NCBI RefSeq assembly: GCF_000315625.1
Contig: NW_005434645.1
Coordinates: 299,585 to 337,267 of the forward strand
Reading direction: 5' to 3'
Length of the DNA: 37,683 bases
DNA from: Guillardia theta CCMP2712
Taxonomy: Eukaryota > Cryptophyceae > Pyrenomonadales > Geminigeraceae
Position numbers and translations under genes: made by a program. The notes under the pieces were generated by a model. The model was not told where the DNA came from, searched no databases, and saw nothing but the letters and a program-made list of their open reading frames with translations. Each line of letters begins with the position of its first letter. The first letter of the stretch is position 1. This document shows, piece by piece, positions 32,386 to 37,683 of this stretch.

Positions 32386-33095
32386 TTACAAACGAGAGGT
32401 CATCGCATACCCCAGCAACGACAGCAGCAGAGGCATGTACAGCGACGAAAGGGTCCTGGGCGCTGCTGAATAGCAGTTGGTGTCACTACATGCTCCACTG
32501 GATTTTTCAGAAGCGATGATGGAGTCAAGCTTGGCTGAGTCGGCGGTGCAGATGTTTGAGATGGTAGACCTCGTCGTGCTGCAGCACTCTACCAGTGTAG
32601 TGGTGGTCGTTGCGCACTGGGAGTCTGAAGTACAGCCTGAGCTAAACTGAAGGGAAGAGCACAGGTCCGAGCACTTGGTGGCCTTGGCGGTCTGTACGAA
32701 TACCACATTCATTGATGGCTTCAATCGATAGGACACTCACCAGGCCGTAGTCAACACACCTAGCAGAGATGAAGGCGGCACAAGCAGCGTCGGTTGAAGG
32801 TACGAGGGCCGCACCGAGAGACATCATGGCAATCTGGGTGTCTGCATCACTTTTCGAGAGACAGCTGCCGTACTGGAGAGTTTTTTTCCCGCAGTTTCCT
32901 GCCAGAAGATGAGTCGAAAGAGTGACAGGGAGAAAGACATCGGAGAGCCGGACAGTGCAAGGTATACGAATCAACTTGAAGTGAGAAAGAAAGGCTCGCC
33001 TCACCTACGGTAACATCGCCCGTCTTGGCAATGTTGCAAGTGACGGCTGATGCTGTCGCGATCGCCGTCAGGACGAGGAAAGCTCGCATGGTCAT
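32386..33095 (-). CDS. Cysteine-rich secreted protein, paralog C
   Basis: Exons 33095-33005, 32898-32741 and 32691-32386 give 184 residues. Same architecture as the other two copies: signal peptide MRAFLVLTAIATASAVTC, 14 cysteines at the same places (GNCGKKTLQYGSC, CSDLC, GCTSDSQC, CC, CSDTNC) and the identical hydrophobic tail YMPLLLSLLGYAMTSRL. It is the most diverged copy in the middle (AARCVDYGL-like region and the segment after CSDLC), and its intron 2 is 49 nt and unlike that of the other two. Intact frames and conserved splice sites argue that it is functional. It is divergent in sequence but parallel in orientation to paralog A. Confidence 0.85.
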
Positions 33096-33170
33096 GCTTG
33101 GTCGTTCCTCGGCCCCTCCGCCACGTTTATTTAAAACCAACCTGCAGCCTTTAGGTAACCGGGTACTATT
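33096..33170 (-). promoter_or_regulatory. Conserved proximal promoter block, copy C
   Basis: On the minus strand TACCCGGTTACCTA (33165-33152), an AT-rich TTTTAAATAAACG (near 33135-33124), then GGAGGGGCCGAGGAACGACC directly before the ATG. Order and spacing match paralog B, and the proximal part matches paralog A. Confidence 0.5.
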
Positions 33171-33708
33171 ACAGTACCCACCCCTAACCTCTAACCAGTC
33201 AACTTTGCAAGAGATGCCAGCTATATCAGTTCCTAGGACCAATACCAGAGGCAGATAGGAACTCGTAATACGACCGTGCACCCACCCCTAAAGGACTCCC
33301 GGAACCGTGCCATGGCTCCACCCCACCTAGCAACAATATCCGTATAATAAAAAAATAGTCATTCTAGCCGATATATAACGATATTACCTTGTACTGCTTG
33401 CGCTTCTACCTCGACTATTATCTTTTATTTCGCCGTACTATCAGGAGCTCTACAGTACTGCTCGTTGTAAAAACTATACTCTGCAATGTTAAAGGGTCTC
33501 AATTCGTGATACTAACTTGCGGTCGATTTTTCAGGAACCGTGGTACTAGTTTTACTCAAATGCATTGAAATCATCTGGCCCAATGACAAAAGTACATTTC
33601 CAGAGGTCGAGGTGGTGAACCGTTGCGGGCAAAACGAGTACCCTTAATTTGATACAATAAAACAAGGGGTGGGTGGAGACTAGAGTTGGTCAAATTGATC
33701 GTTTGAAT
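33171..33708. other. Intergenic, no gene seen
   Basis: AT-richer unique sequence between the promoter of paralog C and the helicase stop. The helicase 3' untranslated region must lie at its right end. No recognisable feature. Confidence 0.5.
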
Positions 33709-36224
33709 TCAAATCGAAAGGGAGCCTAGGTTGTATGATAGCATCTGCTGCTGCGGCCGTTGGGACGACGACACGTAGCCAGGGCGCCTGTAGCTGCCGC
33801 CTTGGTAGCCCCACCTGTCACTCCCTCCTCTCTGCCCATAGGAGCTCCTGCCGCTGCGTGGAGTGAGATAGCTTGCAGCACGTGTGGCCATATCATAACA
33901 TTCACCTGCTCCTGCCGTACCTGTCCCTCCCCGAGTATCCTGAGCGGCTCATGGCTGGACGACCAGAGATGGTCAGGGAGGAAGACGTAAGGGTTGTCAG
34001 GGTGCTCACATGAACGTCGTCTCAGGGAGGCGAGATGAGTCAAGAAGTCAGGGATGGGTTGGTTCGCCTTGGTCAGAATCTGCGAAGCAGCAGAGTTAAG
34101 GTCACCTCTTCACTCGAACTGATGTCTCTTTCTCGTTCTCCCTCCTCCTTTCACCACCATCACCACCATCTCCTTCCCTCTCGTTCTTTCCCTTCCTCCA
34201 TTCTCCTCCTCCTCCTCCTCCTCGCTCCAGCCCCCCCTCCGCCCCACCCTCTCCCTACCACCCAAAAAATTTCCCTGCCCAATGCCCCTCGTCCTCCTTG
34301 CTCTACCTTGATCAGATCGCCTGCGCTTCCTGCGTCTCCATCGCAGATGAAGGTGTGAGCATGTCCCTTGGCGCCAGCACGGCCTGTCCGCCCGACACGA
34401 TGCACCCAATCCTCCGCCTAGAGGCTAAGGGTGAGGGGCACACATAGAGGAAGGATGCGGGAGTGAGGAGCCTACCCCGCTGGAGGGAAGATCGAAGTTG
34501 ATGACGTGCGACACGCCTTTGATGTCCAGGCCCCTAGCAGCCACGTCTGTCGCTACGATAACCTGCTCGACATGCTTCAGCGTGAAGGTTCTTGTACACA
34601 CGAGGGCAAGGAGAGGGCCAAAGGAAGCAAGGGTAGAAGAGGAAGGTATCTCAAGATGATCGGAGAAGATCCTGGTACCTGCGCTCTCCCAGACGTGAAG
34701 TCGTTGAGTGCTCGGAGCCTTTCATCCTGCAACTTGCCTCCATGGATACTCTAGAGGAATGATCAGTGCATGCTGTGAATGGTCTTCGATTCGCTCACTC
34801 GCGCTCTCCATGACTGTTGTCTCAGCTTTCTCGAGATAAGGTCGCAGTTCCGCTTTGTGTTGACAAAAATCTTGCGGAAGGAAAGTCAAAGTGACGCAGA
34901 AGCACAAGAATTCACTCACAATTATGCTCGCATCACATGCAGATGGATCAGGAGAGATGGTTTGAAGCACTTCAAGCAGCTTCGCCTCCTGCAGTCAAGC
35001 CAGTGAACGACATCCCCCGTCGCTTCTCCGGCTCACAAACCTTGGTATGCGATCTCACGTGATGAAATTCTTGCACTACATCGCTGTTGACGATCAGCTC
35101 ATCAACTCCGCCAACATTGACTTGAACGGCCTCATGCAAGTACGTCGCCGCAAGCTTCTGCACTCCTCTGCGACATCAGTCAGCCAACACATGGAGGAAT
35201 CCAACCTCAATAACTACTTGGGCCAAGTAGCAGTAAAGGTGATTGTCTGTCTGACTGGATGTGCTGGAAGCGTCTTGAAAATCTTCTTGATCTGTGGCTC
35301 GAATCCCATATCCAACATCCTGTCTGCCTCGTCGAGCACAACATACTCCACTTGGTCCAGCCGAGCTGTGCCGCAGTCTATGAAGTCATTGAGCCTTCCT
35401 GGAGTTGCGATGATGAGGTGAGCTCCCATGTTCAGTTGTCTCATCTGCATGCCCCTTCCAACACCTCCAAAGATCGCAACGTTTACAATACCGCATGACT
35501 TTCCAAACTTCTGCGCCTCTGCTGTGATCTGTACAACTAGCTCCCTAGTCGGTGCCAGCACGAGGGCATGAGAGCGTACTGGCGAGTTGGAATACTTGGA
35601 CGACCGGGACCCTCGACGCTTCATCTCAAGATCAGGGCACAACTTGAGAATCTTCATGAAGGCGCAGAACAGATACCCACACGTCTTCCCACTCCCTGTC
35701 TTCGCTACCGCCACCAGGTCTCTTTTGGCCGCCAGGTACGGCCAGCATTGAGCTTGGATGGGAGAAGGATGTTGAAACCCAGCAGCTCTCACCTCAGTCA
35801 GGATCTCCTGAGCGAAAGGCGCCTTGGCGAAAGTTTGGATGGGATCCAACGGTATCGAGCTCTTGGGATCCTTGACCTGGATCTCGAACTTGGACCTGTA
35901 CTCCGAGGGACTCACTCCATCCATCCCCAGCGAGGGAGGCTTGTCGTCATCCTGTGCTCCTCGTGACTCCAAGTACATCCGCTTCCCTCTCGTATCCAGT
36001 GTCCGCTGCGTTATGCTCTTGATCATGGTGCTGTCGATGGCAGACTGCTCGTGCCCTCCTCGAAGTCTGATGTCGTCCGCATGCAACAACAACCCGGAGG
36101 AGAGTGTGCTACAGGTTATGCTCACACAGAAACACAAGACGAGGAAAGCAGCGTAGAGGAGGCGCTTCATATGCATGAGGTTGGCCCTTGCGAGCTTCAG
36201 AGTTTGCAGGGTTCTATGGGGCAT
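33709..36224 (-). CDS. DEAD-box RNA helicase, DDX5/Dbp2-like, with signal peptide
   Basis: ATP-dependent RNA helicase. Nine in-phase exons: 36224-35218, 35167-35059, 34988-34920, 34870-34799, 34750-34679, 34562-34476, 34417-34307, 34079-34010 and 33905-33709; 597 residues, or 579 from the ATG at 36170. Motifs in order: Q motif (GFQHPSPIQ), I (AKTGSGKT), Ia (PTREL), Ib (TPGRL), II ([13 protein letters not shown]), III (TATWP, with Thr where most have Ser), IV ([11 protein letters not shown]), V ([12 protein letters not shown]) and VI ([11 protein letters not shown]). The ATWPK after motif III is typical of the Dbp2/DDX5 group. The tail is Gly/Arg/Tyr-rich ([20 protein letters not shown]). A clear signal peptide, [20 protein letters not shown], begins at residue 19 or at the alternative start, which is unusual for this family and suggests import through the secretory route into a plastid-related compartment. 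Confidence 0.93.
34195..34225. repeat. (CTC)n run in helicase intron
   Basis: CTCCTCCTCCTC run within the unusually long (227 nt) helicase intron at 34080-34306, which is otherwise pyrimidine-rich on the plus strand. Confidence 0.7.
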
Positions 36225-36943
36225 ATCTTTGCCCTTCCGTCTGTCTCCTTCGCTCAGTTTTTCCGGAGCATTTTCAAAATAAGAGGTCGAGGATCAGATT
36301 TGAATCTACAATAGGCAGTCAGAGATGATCGGCCAGGGGGCATTACAGCACAGTCAAACATTCCGCATCTACTAACTTTAACGGCTTCACTCAAGGCCGC
36401 ATACATCATGTCTGCACAGCCCTCCCCGCAAAGGCACTCCTCTACATAGACTCCTCCCTGACCTTGCTATCTCGTCCGATTCTGCTATCTCTCTCGCCTC
36501 TTTCTCTCCTCCTTCCCCTTCCGTCTCCCCTGCCATCACTCTTCACGTGCCGCCATGGGACCCTAGCTAGGGTTTCGCCTTGGGGGCAGCACTACCCTCC
36601 TACCCCCAGCCTTACCCATAGCCCTCTCAATCTCCCGAACCCCTGCACCCTACCCTACCTTACTATTCATCCTTCTTCATACCACAAAGTACCCGTAGTT
36701 GCCTCAGTCTCAACTATCTCGTGGCTCTGAGGCGGACAGGGCTGCTGCCAAAGAGCCTAGCAAGCGCCTCCTGGCTACTTTGATGTGTGTACGATATCAT
36801 GGCATGCCTTCATATGATCTTCACATAGACATACTCGTTGTTGTTGCAGGTTTGTCCTCCCAAACAGAGTGCTGACCGATCGTAGCCGGCGATGGCAGGG
36901 CGACGCTTCTTAAGGGCGTTCTCCTCCCTCCCTGTGCGCTGAC
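36225..36943. other. Intergenic region, C-run rich
   Basis: 5' side of the helicase gene and 3' side of the next minus-strand gene. 36560-36665 has CCCTA/CCCCTA-like runs comparable to other G-run spacers in the window. Between 36943 and about 36790 the last exon of the right-edge gene should lie, but I could not place its stop. Confidence 0.45.
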
Positions 36944-37649
36944 CTTGTTCGGAACCTCGTAGGATCGCTTCATACCTGCAGGAAGTCACTTCTCCCGACC
37001 TCGCACTCGCTTCCCCTCCCCACCTCCCGCTGCTCAGGACCCGAACAGCTTCAGCGTAAGCGTCATCGACCTCGAGCGAGGCAAGGAGCCGTTCACTGTT
37101 CTTGAGGAACCTGAGGAGGGACGGAGGAGGAGACTCAGGGCTTCAAAGAAGGAGCATAGGTGACGTGGCAAGAAGACCTTGTGAGGATGGCGTCGTGCAG
37201 CCGGGTCTGGACCTCCTTCCTGTTGGCCTGCAGGAGGGCAAGAAGGTCTTGCTGCTCTACCTCCTGCTCACAGGGCACCCAACATCATCAAGGAGCCAGC
37301 AGCACGATTAGGATCCCAAGACTCAGCCTCTCTTCCCCCCGCTTCCCCCTCTCCTCGGCCATCTTCCCGCTTCCTCCGCTCCCGCTCTTCCTTCCACTCC
37401 TCTCACCATCGCCCTGAGCGAGGATGCTACATATCTACTGACCTCGAGGAGCGCTAGGCTGTGCAGGGACTTCACCATACCGTCGCTCTTCAGCTTCTCC
37501 ATCAGCTGCCGACCGGCGCGTCAGGACCGTCAAAATCCAACGGGCGACCTCACCCGGTCGACCTCCGGGTCACGCGCCTCCCGCGTCTTGAGGAAATCTG
37601 CCACATACAAGGAGAAGCTGGTCCAGATTTCCTCCTCGGAGCTCCTGAT
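36944..37649 (-). CDS. Unidentified helical protein, partial at right edge
   Basis: Family not recognised. In-phase exons on the minus strand: 37649-37554, 37505-37443, 37263-37178, 37110-37024 and 36975-36944, with GT-AG borders. The encoded part is about 120 residues, alpha-helical and charged: IWTSFSLYVADFLKTREARD, LMEKLKSDGMVKSLHSLALL, QQDLLALLQANRKEVQTRLH, RLLASLEVDDAYAEAVRVLS. The 5' end lies to the right, since an acceptor precedes the 37649 exon. The 3' end is below 36944 and unresolved. No signal peptide or membrane helix is visible in this part. Confidence 0.6.
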
Positions 37650-37683
37650 CTACATCGCCTTTCAGCGGCCCACCCCCTTCCCC

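Overview
This window reads as nuclear DNA of a eukaryotic alga. Almost every gene is split by short GT-AG introns, mostly 40-60 nt, so single open frames show only pieces and I rebuilt the models by hand from splice sites and reading phase. A proton-pumping pyrophosphatase with a secretory leader, an ABA4-like (DUF4281) protein, and a DEAD-box helicase with an N-terminal signal peptide suggest a complex-plastid alga. A cryptophyte such as Guillardia is my best guess, but it is an inference that I could not check.

Layout. 1-2150: a minus-strand coiled-coil gene running toward or past the left edge. 3020-5006: a 13-exon minus-strand gene for an unrecognised one-helix membrane protein. 6682-9760: K+-dependent-type H+-pyrophosphatase, plus strand. 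9801-11772 and 11885-12489: two minus-strand multi-pass membrane proteins (DUF2306-like and ABA4-like), the first ending 40 bp from the pyrophosphatase stop. 14063-17489: plus-strand PDZ-PH protein with a long acidic/serine-rich tail. 17517-17969: small minus-strand gene. 18476-19684: GT17 family glycosyltransferase, intronless. 19978-21289: minus-strand PH-PDZ protein. 21789-22543, and perhaps further upstream: unidentified minus-strand gene.

From about 23 kb the DNA becomes gene-poor and repetitive. It holds three paralogous genes (23085-23876 minus, 27508-28194 plus, 32386-33095 minus) for small secreted proteins with 14 conserved cysteines and a hydrophobic C-terminus. Among them lie a long inverted repeat with a solo arm, a copied fragment of the helicase gene, and a frameshifted gene containing a 23-bp minisatellite in which every unit carries a splice-donor-like sequence. 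33709-36224 encodes a DDX5/Dbp2-like DEAD-box helicase with a signal peptide. A further minus-strand gene leaves the window on the right.

No operon logic applies. The genes with recognisable roles point to endomembrane energetics (pyrophosphatase), carotenoid-related membrane chemistry (ABA4-like), glycan modification (GT17), membrane/scaffold signalling (two PDZ/PH proteins), RNA remodelling (helicase) and a cell-surface or secreted cysteine-rich family. I saw no tRNA, rRNA or CRISPR array.
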